A stretch of 64,000 bases of DNA, from positions 116,167,195-116,231,194 of the forward strand of contig CP136065.1 of assembly GCA_032622095.1 (NCBI GenBank). Reading direction: 5' to 3'. Every line of letters starts with the position of its first letter. Position 1 is the stretch's first letter. The position numbers were made by a program, and so were the translations under genes. This document shows positions 33,118 through 44,483 of the stretch, one piece after another. Below the pieces are notes generated by a model, which did no database searches, had not been told where the DNA came from, and was given only the letters and a program-made list of their open reading frames with translations. Source of the stretch: Siphonodentalium dalli. Taxonomy: Eukaryota; Mollusca; Scaphopoda; Gadilida; Siphonodentaliidae.

Positions 33118-33762
33118 GATCTTTCAGTATGCAAAAACATCGGTCAAGAATGCCAAAGCATTGAAGATAGTTAGCGAAGTTCATAAATCTCTGATATCAT
33201 TCCAATTTCTAGAAGATCAACCCCAACTATAAGCTGCCAATGCAACACGCTGGAGTTGCCAGCTATAAATCATGATTCGCTCAGTTCTACAAACACCTAT
33301 ACTGGACTCAGTACATTGGTTGCTCTGTACCAAGTGTGCTTCACCGTGTATTTCATCTTGCTTGTATTAAATTTATGTTTTTGTTATCAAATAATCGGGT
33401 GGCAGATATCAACATTGCAGGGATTTTTCTGCCTATTTTGGGAATGGGTTCGGGTCCCTTCGAATTGGGAAAAATGGTTCTTTACAGACCAAAATTGGGA
33501 ATTTCCATGTTTTAGAAAAATTCAATTAATCACTGTTACACACAAGTAAATAGTACTAATAGTACCGTAATTTCCGGTGTATAATGCGACTTAAACACAG
33601 GTAACTCAAAGATGGAGTAAAATCCCAGCCCATTGAGGTCCATTTTTCAGCCTCAGGTAAGTTGAAAATTCACAGATAACAACGGAAGCCATCCACCAAA
33701 CTTTGACATGTAGAATTTTGAATTGTATGACATGACAAGTATTTACTGTACACGTGTTTTAT

Positions 33763-34553
33763 TAGATCATGGCCATGAATCACTACTTCAGATGACGCCC
33801 GTAGAGATCATATTCCACCAGTACAAAACCTGGAAACTTTTTTTAAAGTTTTGACAGGGAACCTTATAAAGTCAAAAAAATAACGCAGGGAATGTACTTC
33901 TTTTTTCATACCAGTTGCTTAATGATTTATTCATCGGTACCGTACGTGAAGTTCCCAGCTCAAGATTACATTATTTACATGACTTTTTTTTATTTTATTC
34001 CCTGTCGCCAAATTCCGGCCGCACGCGGAAGCAATTCTTATTGGTCGATGACCGAAACTTAAGTCTGAAAGTATAACTTCCCGTCACCGAACCGGTTGCA
34101 AAACTGGTCAAGCTCCCCCTGCGTAACTCTCACGCTGGATTAATACACACTATAATATCTACTGTATATTGCCATCGATTTGGAATAAAACATTGTTTCG
34201 TGCATGAATCGTTTGTATCCGTCTCCGTTGTGAAGAAACTTGTATCCTACGACCCGCGGTGTCCCCGATAACAGAGACAACCGTCGCATTGGATTGTGTG
34301 AGTGAGTGTTACACAGGGGAGCTTGACCCAGAATTGCTTTTGGCAAGCCTTTCGCGTTATGTCGCTTACGACAATAATTTTCGTGACAAGGAATAAAATA
34401 AATATTTATCGCGGAATCTGGTACATTCCCCGCGTTATTTTTTCGACTTTATAAGGTTCCCTGTCAAAACTTAAAAAAAGTTCCCGGGTTTTGTACTGGT
34501 GGAATATGATCTCTACGGGCGTCAGCTGGCGTAGAGATTCATGGCATGATCTA
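33763..34553. mobile_element. Fold-back long-TIR element with 9-bp TSD (GTGTTTTAT), MULE-like
   Basis: Exact 9-bp repeats GTGTTTTAT lie at 33754-33762 and 34554-34562. Inverted arms begin TAGATCATG and share GACGCCCGTAGAGATCATAT, CCACCAGTACAAAACC, TTTTGACAGGGAACC and AATAACGC..GGAATGTAC. Further in, GGTCAAGCTCCCC and its complement pair again, so most of the 791 bp folds back on itself. Like 28394-29751 it starts with TAG and has a 9-bp duplication, suggesting the same superfamily. Confidence 0.85.
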
Positions 34554-34860
34554 GTGTTTTATTTAAATCAGCAATTTATTTAGAGTTATCCTCACTCTTT
34601 CATAAATGCACTGACTGGTAGAGGGGAGGTAATTTGCATGTTAAGCTAATAGTTAGGTCGCCGCGTGTACATTATACGATGCGGGCTCCTGATGTCGCTG
34701 ATTTACTATGGGTTTTCAGCCGTTTATCGATCGACTGAGTGTACAAAATGTCGGAAAAAATTGATAATTATTCAATAAACCCGATGGTATTATATACGGT
34801 ACCGGTACCTGCCTGTATTGCTGTAATTGGGAATTTGGTGGTTGAAAATTGGGAATAAAG

Positions 34861-35110
34861 TAGTCCAACAAATTAGACTTTCGGATTAAGAGGTATTTTA
34901 ATATTTGGATGTTTACGGACCTCTTAGTCTTAATCCTGCAGATTAACCGTTAACCGTTAAGATAATCGTAAACACTAAATGTCCAAATATTAAAATATAT
35001 CTTAACCCGAATAGTCTAATTTGTTGGACTAGAAAGATGAGGAGTACGGTAACATAAATGTCCAAATATTAAAATATACCTTAATCCGAATCGTCTAATT
35101 TGTTGGACTA
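34861..35110. repeat. Small inverted repeat with a duplicated right arm
   Basis: The left arm TAGTCCAACAAATTAGAC with GGATTAAG and TTTTAATATTTGGA (34861-34915) pairs with two direct copies of the right arm, 34978-35031 and 35057-35110. Each right arm ends CTAATTTGTTGGACTA. The 79-bp spacing of the right arms suggests a partial tandem duplication. Confidence 0.8.
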
Positions 35111-35201
35111 GACTACTACTGACTAGGAATAAAGGTGCCTTTTCCCATTTGGGAATGGGGCCGAATACCGGACCCTGAGGACACCTAAAAAAAAATCCCT
35201 G

Positions 35202-36368
35202 CATTGTATCGAATCTCGAATATTCGCAAGTCCCTACGACAACACCGAATAACCGAACAATAACAAAACAATGAGTGAACGACTGATCAACAGCTGTCAG
35301 ATCAACTTCAAATTCAATCAACTTTATCTAGGCAAGAATACTATTATTAATTTAGTATTACTAAGAACGGAACTTCGACGATGGCGGTTACTGGTTACTT
35401 AAATTGGGTAATGTGTACATACTATGTTTTGTGACATCTCGAACACAGATACAGTCCTTTCTTTTAGCGGTTTTGTATTCTGATGAGATCTCTTCTGGTG
35501 AATCTTTACTCAGCAAATACAGTCACAACACGAAAAAAGCTTCTGCTGTTTGCTGAGTCAGTTCTATTATTATTCGATATATTATTTTCGTATATTTTTC
35601 TTTACTGTATATAAATGTATATAACATATAACCATTTTATCGCCCGTTATTTTGTTATTGTTGAAAAATTTAAATATCTAGGGTCTATGGAAATCTACTC
35701 TTCAATATTTTTTTTTAATATCAATAATGTTTTTTGTTGTTGTTTTATTTCGCACTTTTTATTTCGCGTTGCCACATGTAAACAAATATGGCCGCCCAAC
35801 ACAACTTCATGAGGGCAACTATAGCAAGTCACAAGTGTGACTAGAACTTTACTTCAGAACTTCTAAGCCAAGATGTAATGCAATAATTTAAATATATTGG
35901 CAATATATCATCATACGACATCACCGTCGAGGAACGTCGAAATACCAAGCTGAACCAAGCAGAACTATTCAACTAACTAAGCTGAGGTACTTACTAATAC
36001 TAATAGTATAATACTTAGCTCCAGGGAAGCTCTAAAGATGTATATCATGTATGTGACTCAACTGGGTCTAAGTAATACTATTAATACTAACTTACTTAGT
36101 CAAGTTAGTGAGGAAAAATAAGACGGAACTTCAACATGACATTTAAAACATGTTTTATGCTGTATAATGCTACAAACGTCATTTTATTTGAGTTTTGATG
36201 ACATAGCAAGCTCAAATCTACAGAAAACAGTGCAGCGATCGCGAAAACTTCAGCTTGCCTGGTATTTCGTCATTTACTCAGTGTCTAGACTAAAGTAAAG
36301 TGGTAATAATTATTGGTAGGCCTACTGCTTGGCACCTTGGTGGTAATTAATTTTCATTAGCATAATTA
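35202..36368. other. Intergenic, unassigned
   Basis: AT-rich with short repeats of ACTAATACTAATAGTATAATA around 35990-36110. No coding exon recognised. The promoters of both divergent genes are expected somewhere in 31-38 kb, but no core element can be singled out with confidence. Confidence 0.4.
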
Positions 36369-36720
36369 GCTCACCTGAGACGAAGTCTCCGGCGGAGCTA
36401 TATAGTCATCACTCCTCTTTCGTCCATCCGTCCGTCAAGAATCATCTTCTCCTCCAGAACCGGAAGACCGAATGGGTTCATATTTGGTGTGTATGTTCCC
36501 TAGGTGAATCACATTCAGATTTGTTCAAATTAGATCACCCAGTCAAATAGTTGCAAAGCTAGTACCGGTACCATAACTCTTTCCCACCATAGTAATTCGA
36601 TCTAACAACGACTTCTTCTCAAATTTCATTGGTTCATATTTGGTACAAAGGGTCCATGGGGGACTGTGGTTCAGATTTGTTCAAATGAGGTCACTGGGTC
36701 GAATGTGGGCGGAGCCAGTG
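36369..36720 (-). repeat. Repeat family F, reverse orientation
   Basis: Opens AGCTCACCTGAGACGAAGTC and TATAGTCATCACTCCTC, the reverse complement of the end of the block at 14200-14780. Then come CGTCCATCCGTCCGTC and units with GGTTCATATTTGGT and TTCAAAT.AGATCAC, about 125 bp apart. Confidence 0.75.
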
Positions 36721-36929
36721 ACATATCTAAAAAAAAATAATTAAGATTTTTGGAATTTTCAGGCCGACCTTTTTTAACAATTAATTATTTTTTTTTTAAA
36801 CATGTTATAAAATTAGAAAAAAGTGACACCATTATAACATCTGCAGAGTTATGAAACTTTAATCTTTAATGAAATTACTGAAACATTCCATTACCAGCCC
36901 AGACCCAACCCCCGTCATCCTACCCACAA

Positions 36930-37480
36930 CCAACATCCCTTCCAACAGGGAACAAATTACTTTTGGTGGCCATCTTGTATTTCAAAATTAAATCCATTGG
37001 CGCGGGCTACAGGTCGTACTATTCGTCTGATCATCATGAAATTTGTCCTGGATGTTAACAATGACATGTAGATGGGAACGAGTCATTTTGGGGTTATTCG
37101 GCCAAAAAACATGGCCGCTAGCAGCCATCTTGGATCTTACTCTTTGCATGACTGAATCCTTTGGCGCGGGCTACAGGTCGTAAGGGTCATTGAGCCAAAC
37201 AACATGGCCACCAGCAGCCATCTTGGATTTTACTCTTTGCATGACTAAATCCTTTGGCGCAGGCTACAGGTCGTAGCTTTGGTCGGATCTTCATGAAATT
37301 TGTCATGGATGTTAACAATGACATTTAGATGGGAACGAGTCATTTTGGGGTTATTCGGGGTTATTTAGAATTTATTCTTTGCATCACTAAATCCTTTGGC
37401 ACCCCATACTCACCACATCCCTGTTCCGATCATTATGAAACTTGTCATGAATGTTGATATTGACATGTACATCTTGTTTT
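36930..37480 (-). repeat. Tandem repeat family A, about four units
   Basis: Units of 150-160 bp with GGCCATCTTG, ATTGGCGCGGGCTACAGGTC, TCATGAAATTTGTC and TAGATGGGAACGAGTCATTT. Followed at 37555-37580 and 37790-37805 by the boundary motif AGTGTCATTGACAC. Confidence 0.8.
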
Positions 37481-38021
37481 ACTTAAACATTTCACCTTTC
37501 CTATTCTTCCATTTACTGTCAACCATTAAATTATTCCCCTACCTAAGTTGAGATGCAGTGTCATTGACACTTTCATTCAGTTCATCAGATAATTGATTCC
37601 AATGGCGCGTTGTCGCAGAAGGAATGAGCATTGATACAATTGGTACATCTTAAAGTGGATCAGTTCCTGAAAATCATATCTCCCGGACCCAAACTTGGAT
37701 ATTAAAGGGATGAAGGGAGTTTGCACATTAACTGTAATGCATAACATATACCAAATTATTCCCTCTTCAATTTGAGCTACAGTATCAATGACAGTGTCAT
37801 TGCTTATGAATTGTTACCAATATAATGACTTTTTCTAGCTACTTCTGGCTACTTTTCTTTTGAAGTGCTAATATCACATTTCAATTTCTAGATCAGACTA
37901 CCATTGAAGACTGTATTCAAAGATTTTGATGAAGATAATACATTGATGAATAATGGGCATTCATATCGACAGCAATAACCACGGATACATGCACCACATG
38001 CCATTTAATTATTTTTTGTAA

Positions 38022-38581
38022 TTGTACTATGTGATTGAACTTAAATATTCTTGTGGTGGAACCAGGCCTCTCAATCAGAAGAGAATGAATGGGTCCAATC
38101 AGCCTCGAAATATCAATGAGTGTTCGATTAATTCTACAGAAACTGACATTAAAAGAAAAAGAAGACAAAGACCAAACTCTGCTTTAGTTCAAAAGGTCAC
38201 TGAAAATGTGTGTGTCAAGACATCTTTGCGTCCATCCTCAGCAAAGGAGAGAACTTCAAAATCGATTTTTAGACCATCCTCAGCAAAGCAAAACTCGAAG
38301 GAGGAATATAATTGTATACTATCCCGGATACAGTCAACATGCGTTTCAGAAACTGACCCCAACGAGTTGAAACCATGTGTCTATGGACTGAAAAATCAGA
38401 GAAAATATTATGGCAGTGAAACTGACTTGGCCACATCAAATAAGAATTTTGATATGTTTCCTTATAGACTTGTTCCTTCTAATCGGAACAAATCACCGAT
38501 TGATGAAGAATTGACTTGTGGTGGACACACATTCATGATTGCCAATGAGAGGATCAGTATACCTGTATGCAGGTGTAAAAA
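38022..38581 (+). CDS. Unrecognised spliced gene, exon 1 (RPxSA-motif protein)
   Basis: An open frame from ATG 38022 or, more likely, ATG 38085 (AGAATGAATG context, MNGSNQPRN) runs to a strong donor AAAAA|GTAAGC at 38581/38582. The encoded region is basic and Ser-rich. It contains three related motifs, RRQRPNSALVQ, LRPSSAKERTSK and FRPSSAKQNSKE, spaced about 25 residues apart, and ends with a Cys-rich ISIPVCRCK. RPxSA repeats recur in some cilium and microtubule-associated proteins, but I cannot name a family. Phase 2 out, completed to Lys by the next exon. With the six later exons the protein is 377 residues (398 from the upstream ATG). Confidence 0.75.
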
Positions 38582-38810
38582 GTAAGCTCATAGTACTGTC
38601 TGTTATTTTCAATTGGAGGAAAGTAATAGTATGGTATGGTTTGTTTCTGTTTGTTAATTATTTAAAGCAAACGAAATTGGAAAATAGACAATATTTTTAA
38701 GAATTACAAACTAATTTCTTTCATTATAATATGTCCTGGGGTGATCTGTTGATATTTTTTGGTAGATGTTTGTTTTTTTAAATGGATTTAAATAACTAAT
38801 CATCAGCTGT

Positions 38811-39248
38811 ACACTGGTTATATAATTTTTTTGTTGATTTGGCAGTCTGTTAGATAAAATACGTAAATGCATTGTCCCATAATTGGATGTATAAGCGAGC
38901 AGTTCTTAACTAAATGGCATGTCAGTTACATAATTTGTCATAAACTGCCTCCCGTCTACTAACAACGATGACAACTAACACAGCTCATTACTTTATTAGT
39001 TGGCGACCATGGTGTCCATGACAAAGAGTTATTGCACTTTGTTAAGTGGATTTATGTGAATATAATTATATAGAATGTTAGTTTCATGTTTGCGAATTAA
39101 CTGCTCAGAAAATGAGGATTTAATTTGCGAAAGTGTTTTTAATTTGGCCAAAAAACATTTGGCCCAAGTTATTTTTAAATTGGCCAATAAAATTTTCATT
39201 TGGCAAAACTTTTGGCCAAATGATTTTTTCGGTCCAGCGCAAACACTG
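38811..39248 (+). mobile_element. Diverged, 5'-incomplete copy of the hAT element at 6766-7802
   Basis: Shares GATAAAATACGTAAATGCAT with TGTCCCA.AATTGGATGTA, TCATAAACTGCCTCCCGTCT and the end TCGGTCCAGCGCAAACACTG with the first copy, in the same orientation. No matching left terminus or target duplication was found. Lies in intron 1 of the unrecognised plus-strand gene. Confidence 0.8.
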
Positions 39249-40039
39249 GGCATGAGTGGCTTTATTTTAAGCGGAATTCTTTGCCAATTAATCCATGCAT
39301 TTATTTATTGTTCTGGACAATGTCAACAATTGACAGTTTTAGGACACACTTGAAACTTTTAACTATATTTTAATGGATTGTCTCGATGAAAAGTGGGAAG
39401 AACATAATTATTTATGAATATTTGGTATATATGCTAACTGTAAAGAATTATAGAAGGGGCCAATTCAACTCCAGTCGAGCGATAGTGACCATGATGGAGT
39501 TGACGTTTAACTATATATATAGGATTAATCAGAGATTACTGCCATGCTGATCAATCTTATCTTTCTTAACATTTACTGTAAATAGCATTTACTGTAAATC
39601 TTACTTTTGAATGAGTGTTGGCAAAGTACAGACTATCAAGCAAAATGCACCAATATCTTATCTCAAACTTTCTTATTGAAGGCTTTTCATTGTTCAGGTG
39701 TTGTGATGATTTCACACTGAATTTTCTGATGGTTTCAACTGCAACCCCTGGGAATTGACATTCTCAATTTGTCAACTCTGACAAACTGTAGGTCTCAACT
39801 TCCTTCTCACTATGCCTTTGTCCACCCAAAACTTTATCAGGAATGTGTTAATCATGTTAATATATGCTTGATTGTAGCTCTTTGTTTCCTTGTTTTGAAG
39901 GAAGGTGCATGATGGGATATTAAACTAATTTATATCACCTGAATCAACTGAAGAGCTTTACCCAAGCGAAATCAGTTACACTTATTAATAAGTTACACTT
40001 ATTAATAATACAATAAGTATACGTATATCATATGCCTAA

Positions 40040-41225
40040 TTATACCCCCTTTAAAAAAAAAAGGGCAGGTACATACTGTTTTGCACCTGTCCGTCCGTGC
40101 ATGTGTCCGTCCGTACATCCATCCAATGTCTGTTCATGTCATAACTTGAACAGTAGTGCTCGGATTTCAATGAAATTAGGTATGGATGTTCACTACTTTG
40201 AGGACATTAAATAGAGGGTTCAATCCTTTTGTTCAGATTTTCCATTCTAGAGTTATTCATCTTTGTTTATCTGGAAATGTTGGCTTTTTGGTCCGTCTGG
40301 TGTCTGTTCATGTTGTAACTTCAACAGTTGTGCTGGGATCTCAATGAAATTTGGTATGGATGTTCACCACAATGAGGACATTCAATAGAGGGTTCCATTG
40401 TTCTGTTTGGCTTTTCCATTCTAGAGTTATTCATCTTTGATTATCTGGAAATGTTGGCTTTTTGGTCCGTCCGGTGTCTGTTCATGTCGTAACTTCAACA
40501 GTTGTGCTGGGATCTCAATGAAATTTGGTACCGGTATGGATGTTCACTACTATGAGAACATTAAATAGAGGGTTCCATCGTTTTGTTCGGATTTTCCATT
40601 CTAGAGTTATTCATCTTTGTTTATCTGGAAATGTTGGATTTTTGGTCCGTCTGGTGTCTGTTCATGTCATAACTTGAACAGTAGTGTTCGTATCTCAATG
40701 AAATTTGGTATGGATGTTCACTACTATGAGGACATTATATAGAGGGTTCCATCGTTTTGTTCAGATTTTCCATTCTAGAGTTATTCATCTTTGTTTATCT
40801 GGAAATGTTGGCTTTTTGGTCCGTTTGGTGTCTGTTCATGTCGTAACTTCAACAGTTGTGCTGGGATCTCAATGAAATTTGGTATGGATGTTCACTACTA
40901 TGAGGACATTCCATTGTTTTGTTCGGGTTTTCCATTCTAGAGTCATTCATCTTTGTTTATCTGGAAATGTTGGCTCTTTGGTCCATTCGATAATAACTTG
41001 AACAGTAATGCTCGGATCTCCATGAAATTTGGTATGGATGTCCACCACTATGAGGACATTTAATGGCACATTCAACTGTTTTGTTTTGGTTTTTTGTTCT
41101 ATAGTTATTCATCTTTGTTTATATGAAAATGCTGATTTTTGGGTTCATCTGTCTGAGTATAGCAGTCATAAGTTATTGATATGCCCACACTAGGTGGTAT
41201 GCCACAAGGGGGTATGTACCGGACG
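40040..41225 (+). repeat. Tandem repeat family D, about six units of 175 bp
   Basis: Units contain TCTTTGTTTATCTGGAAATG, TTGGCTTTTTGGTCCGTCTG, GTCTGTTCATGTCGTAACTT and CTCAATGAAATTTGGTATGG. Starts with CCGTCCGTGCATGTGTCCGT and ends near CACAAGGGGGTATGTACC. The first units are over 90 percent alike by eye and the last two are more degenerate. The block at 8060-8440 is an inverted smaller copy. Confidence 0.9.
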
Positions 41226-41474
41226 ACAGTCCATCTCTTGTTACCCAAGTTATCATACTTAACAAGCAATTATGAGAATTTATATCGAATTACACTATAC
41301 TAAGACAGTTAGGCTTCCCTTGCTAAACTATAATCTTGTAATTTAAATCGCCATTTGCAGAGCTTTCCTCAATGAATCTTATCCGTAGGTTGCTTATTTC
41401 AGAAGTTGGAGTTACAAGTCAAGAATTTAGTTATTTCATACATCTTTTTACAGCTGAACATTTTGATTTTTCAG

Positions 41475-41670
41475 AGTTATACCATTCACGCTAGAGCCAA
41501 TGAGACCATGGCTAACAGAACACCTCACAGACTTCACAGCCTCCAACAGTCTAGTATTCCTACCCAATATGTCACAAGAAGAAATGGAAGATTTACCAGT
41601 GGTTCCATTATGTCATCAAAAGATTGACCATCTTTTTCCTAGGGGGGATGTCATTCATCCAATTGTGAAG
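41475..41670 (+). CDS. Unrecognised spliced gene, exon 2
   Basis: After acceptor TTTTTCAG|AGTTAT and ending GTGAAG|GTGAGA. One base completes Lys, then VIPFTLEPMRPWLTEHL, DFTASNSLVFLPNMSQEE and MEDLPVVPLCHQKIDHLF follow, ending PRGDVIHPIVK. The composition is clearly protein-like, with PMRPWL, VFLPN and DVIHPIV hydrophobic clusters. Phase 2 in and 0 out (196 bp). No named domain recognised. The intron that follows is 15 kb and filled with tandem arrays. Confidence 0.8.
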
Positions 41671-42067
41671 GTGAGACAGGAGTAGTATGGTAGTTATAGT
41701 TCCACAAGTTGGTGAGAGATGATGTTGTTAAATTGATGTGGAACACTCCACTGGGGTGGTCATTGGGAATATATCAAACAGATTCATGCCATTCACCAGC
41801 AATGCAGCCTCCAGTTTAGAGACATGCTCTAAGTTGGCGACGACATGGCCCAAAATCTGTAAATTCACCAAAATCCACAGAATATGCTGAAGACACGAAT
41901 TCGACATTGCCATAGATTTCCACAAAAATATATAAATTTGTACGAGTCCACCGTCTGGAAAGACCTTTATTAATGTGAATCTGACTCAATAAATTTCATC
42001 AATGATCCTGTGAATGATATGATGTTCGGATATTAAAGATATGATAGAACCAATTCACTGCAAGTTT

Positions 42068-42160
42068 GATCAAACATTTTATAAAGTGTGAAGACACAAT
42101 TCTATAATTTGCAGAGTGTTATATTAAAATTTTCTTCACACTTTATATGGTCAAACTGCA
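42068..42160. repeat. Small hairpin repeat
   Basis: TTTTATAAAGTGTGAAGA near 42078 pairs with TCTTCACACTTTATATGG near 42132, with a spacer of about 35 bp. A MITE-sized hairpin without clear target duplications. Confidence 0.6.
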
Positions 42161-42195
42161 TGAAACTTTATAATTATAAACTTCCTTGCAAACAG

Positions 42196-42285
42196 ACAGG
42201 TGTAATAGTCACCACAGACAGGTGTAATAGTCACCCACAGACAGGTGTAATAGTCACCTGTGTGTAATAGTCACCTGTGTGTTTG
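42196..42285 (+). repeat. Short tandem repeat of GACAGGTGTAATAGTCACC
   Basis: Three units of about 22 bp with the core ACAGGTGTAATAGTCACC, followed by two shortened units TGTGTGTAATAGTCACC. Confidence 0.85.
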
Positions 42286-42404
42286 TAAGGAGTTACATTT
42301 TGACCACATTGTGGCCAGTGATGGCATTTAAGTTTATTCAGATATCATCCCGGCACATGTTCCAGCATTATCTAAATTGATAGCTATTAGTAAATATATT
42401 TTTA

Positions 42405-42850
42405 TACGCCCTTTTTGAAAAAAGGTCGTATTATGTTATCAGTCTGTCCGTCTGTCTGTCCATCCGTCTGTCTGTCCATCCGTCCGTTAACATTTTTGGT
42501 TTCCGATCGATAACTCCAGTTTTGATTATTTGATCTGAACCAAAGTTCCCAGCTAAAGATACAGGCCAAGTTCGAATATGGGTTCCGTCCAGTTATTTTT
42601 ACATGAGTTACAGCCCTTTTTCAACATAGAATTTGATCAATTTCATAACATTTTGGTTTCCGACCGATAACTCCAGTTTTGATTATTTGAGCTGAACCAA
42701 AGCTGGTATACATGTGTATTTCCCAGCTAAAACTACAGGCCAAGTTTGAATATAGGTTCTGTCTAATTATTTTTACATGAGTTATGGCCATTTTTCGACT
42801 TAGAATTTGACCACATTTTGGCATTGAAATTAGGGGTATATCAGATTTTC
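42405..42850 (+). repeat. Repeat family E, two units after a CCGTCTGTCTGTCC run
   Basis: Begins ATACGCCCTTTTTGAAAAAA, then TGTCCGTCTGTCTGTCCATC. Two units of about 175 bp follow, with GGTTTCCGA.CGATAACTCC, TTTTGATTATTTGA and CAGCTAAA..TACAGGCCAA. Confidence 0.8.
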
Positions 42851-42926
42851 TTCAAATGTAAGCTCAAAGTATTATCTTATTTTGTTTCTTTATAGCCAAG
42901 TCCCAGTTGCTAAAGCTGCCATTCAT

Positions 42927-43630
42927 TGTCCCCCGACGTTTCCGTCGGAGGACTATAGAAATGACCCTCGTCCGTCCGTACATGCATGCGTCCGTGCGTC
43001 CGAGATTGGGTACCTTCATGGTGTAATCAACTCCTCCTACAGTTTTAAACTTAGAGATTTGAAACTCTGGGATATTGTTCCTAACATGTTGGTGATTTGC
43101 AACATCTATATAGCTAATCAAAAATATAATTTTTTCCATATTTTTGGGGGGGTTTTCGACTTAGAAAATTTGGAGCATTTTTGCCTTTTGGATGAGATTG
43201 GGTACCTTCATGGTGTAATCAACTCCTCCTACAGTTTTAAACTTAGAGATTTGAAACTCTGGGATATTGTTCCTAACATGTTGGTGATTTGCAACATCTA
43301 TATAGCTAATCAAAAATATAATTTTTTCCATATTTTCGGGGGGTTTTTCGACTTAGAAAATTTGGAACATTTTTGCCTTTTGGATGAGATTGGGTACCTT
43401 CGTGGTGTAATCAACTCCTTCTACAGTTTTAAATGTAGAGATTTGAAACTCTGGGATATTGTTCCTAACATGTTGGTGATTTGCAACATCTATATAGCTA
43501 ATATTTTTTTTATGGAGTTATTAACCCTTTTCGACTTAGAAAATTTCAACATTTTTTTTTAATTTCTTTAACAAAGCGGCATCGACTTGCCATGTTGTCG
43601 GGGGACACTGTGGTCTGCTGACCTTTTATT
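42927..43630 (+). repeat. Tandem repeat family B, three units of 192 bp between TGTCCCCCGA ends
   Basis: Begins TGTCCCCCGACG, with CCGTCCGTACATGCATGCGT, and ends TCGGGGGACACTGTGGTC. Three near-identical units start GAGATTGGGTACCTTCATGG at about 43002, 43193 and 43386. Because the period is a multiple of three, an open frame of 226 codons (42882-43562) runs through all units. I regard it as a repeat artefact. Confidence 0.9.
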
Positions 43631-43789
43631 CAATTTATAATAATATGTACACAATTGGCAGCAATAGAAATTGGCATGATATATTGCCCTCATATATAAT
43701 AACTGGTTTTGTAATGAAACCCAATTGTCATAATAATTTTTTTTTTTTACGAATTCATCTGTGTTTAAAATTGTTATATATACTATACT

Positions 43790-44385
43790 AGCCGATGAGC
43801 CCGACGTTGTCCGGGCTATTCAAAAACCAAATTTCAAGTCGATAGCTCCACCCGTTTCCGAGATCTGGTCTGCGCATGCGCGAAGCTGGCCTCGCACGGG
43901 CTCGGCGACCCGATAAAATTCGTATCCGGGGCAAGATACATTCACATACCAAATTTCAAGTCGATAGCTCCACCCATTTCCGAGATCTCGTCTGCGCATG
44001 CGCGAAGCTGGCGTCGCACGGGCTCGGCGACCCGATAAAATTTGTATCCGGGCCAAGATACATTCACATACCAAATTTCAAGTCGATAGCTCCACCCGTT
44101 TCCGAGATCTCGGCTGCGCATGCGCGAAGCTGGCATCGCACGGGCTCGGCGACCCGATAAAATTCGTATTCGGGGCAAGATACATTCACATACCAAATTT
44201 CAAGTCGATAGCTCCACCCATTTCCGAGATCTCGTCTGCGCATGCGCTGCACGGGCGTCGCACGGGCTCGCCAATACGACAACGACCACCGCCTGGTCAA
44301 ACTACACACACGTACCAAGTTTCGTCCCGATCGGTCGAGAATCGTAGATTTGTATTAATGACAGACAGACAGACAGAGGTCTTCA
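43790..44385 (+). repeat. Tandem repeat family C, GC-rich, 122-bp period, about four and a half units
   Basis: Units share ATTTCAAGTCGATAGCTCCA, CCCGTTTCCGAGATCTCGTC, TGCGCATGCGCGAAGCTGGC and CGGGCTCGGCGACCCGATAA. The phase marker GCGCGAAGCTGG recurs every 122 bp. The last unit changes to ACTACACACACGTACCAAGT and ends in GACAGACAGACAGAGG. CpG-rich, unlike the rest of the window. Overlapping open frames on both strands arise from the repeat. Confidence 0.92.
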
Positions 44386-44483
44386 AAATATATATGAGAT
44401 TACATAAAATTGTATAACTAACATATCAATCTATATTCAGCCAATCGCCTTTCAGCCTGACGTCTTAGCCATATGAAATTTAT

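Larger units (their letters stand above)
33418..35201. mobile_element. TIR element with 5-bp TSD (CATTG), hosting nested insertions
   Basis: The left end CAGGGATTTTTCTGCCTATT with GGGAATGGGTTCGGGTCCC is inverted at the right end (reverse complement: CAGGGATTTTTTTTTAGGTG, with GGTCCGGTATTCGGCCCC). CATTG flanks it at 33413-33417 and 35202-35206. It contains the 9-bp-TSD element at 33763-34553 and a small inverted repeat at 34861-35110. hAT-like termini but a 5-bp duplication, as at 6473-7955. Confidence 0.7.

Noticed and set aside
37892-37980. Possible exon after TTTCTAG with a 28-codon frame (IRLPLKTVFKDFDEDN)
   Set aside because: It has a fair acceptor and protein-like content, but it ends in TAA before any donor, just upstream of the first plus-strand exon. 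It could be a last exon of an unseen upstream gene or untranslated sequence, but nothing upstream supports it.
42882-43562. A 226-codon open frame with three internal repeats
   Set aside because: It is produced by three copies of a 192-bp DNA repeat whose length is a multiple of three. The same repeat elsewhere (44484-45005) is not open, and there are no splice or domain signals.
43820-44417. Overlapping open frames on both strands with Arg-rich repeated segments
   Set aside because: The 122-bp GC-rich array has few stops in any frame. The frames shift by two bases each unit and mirror each other on both strands.
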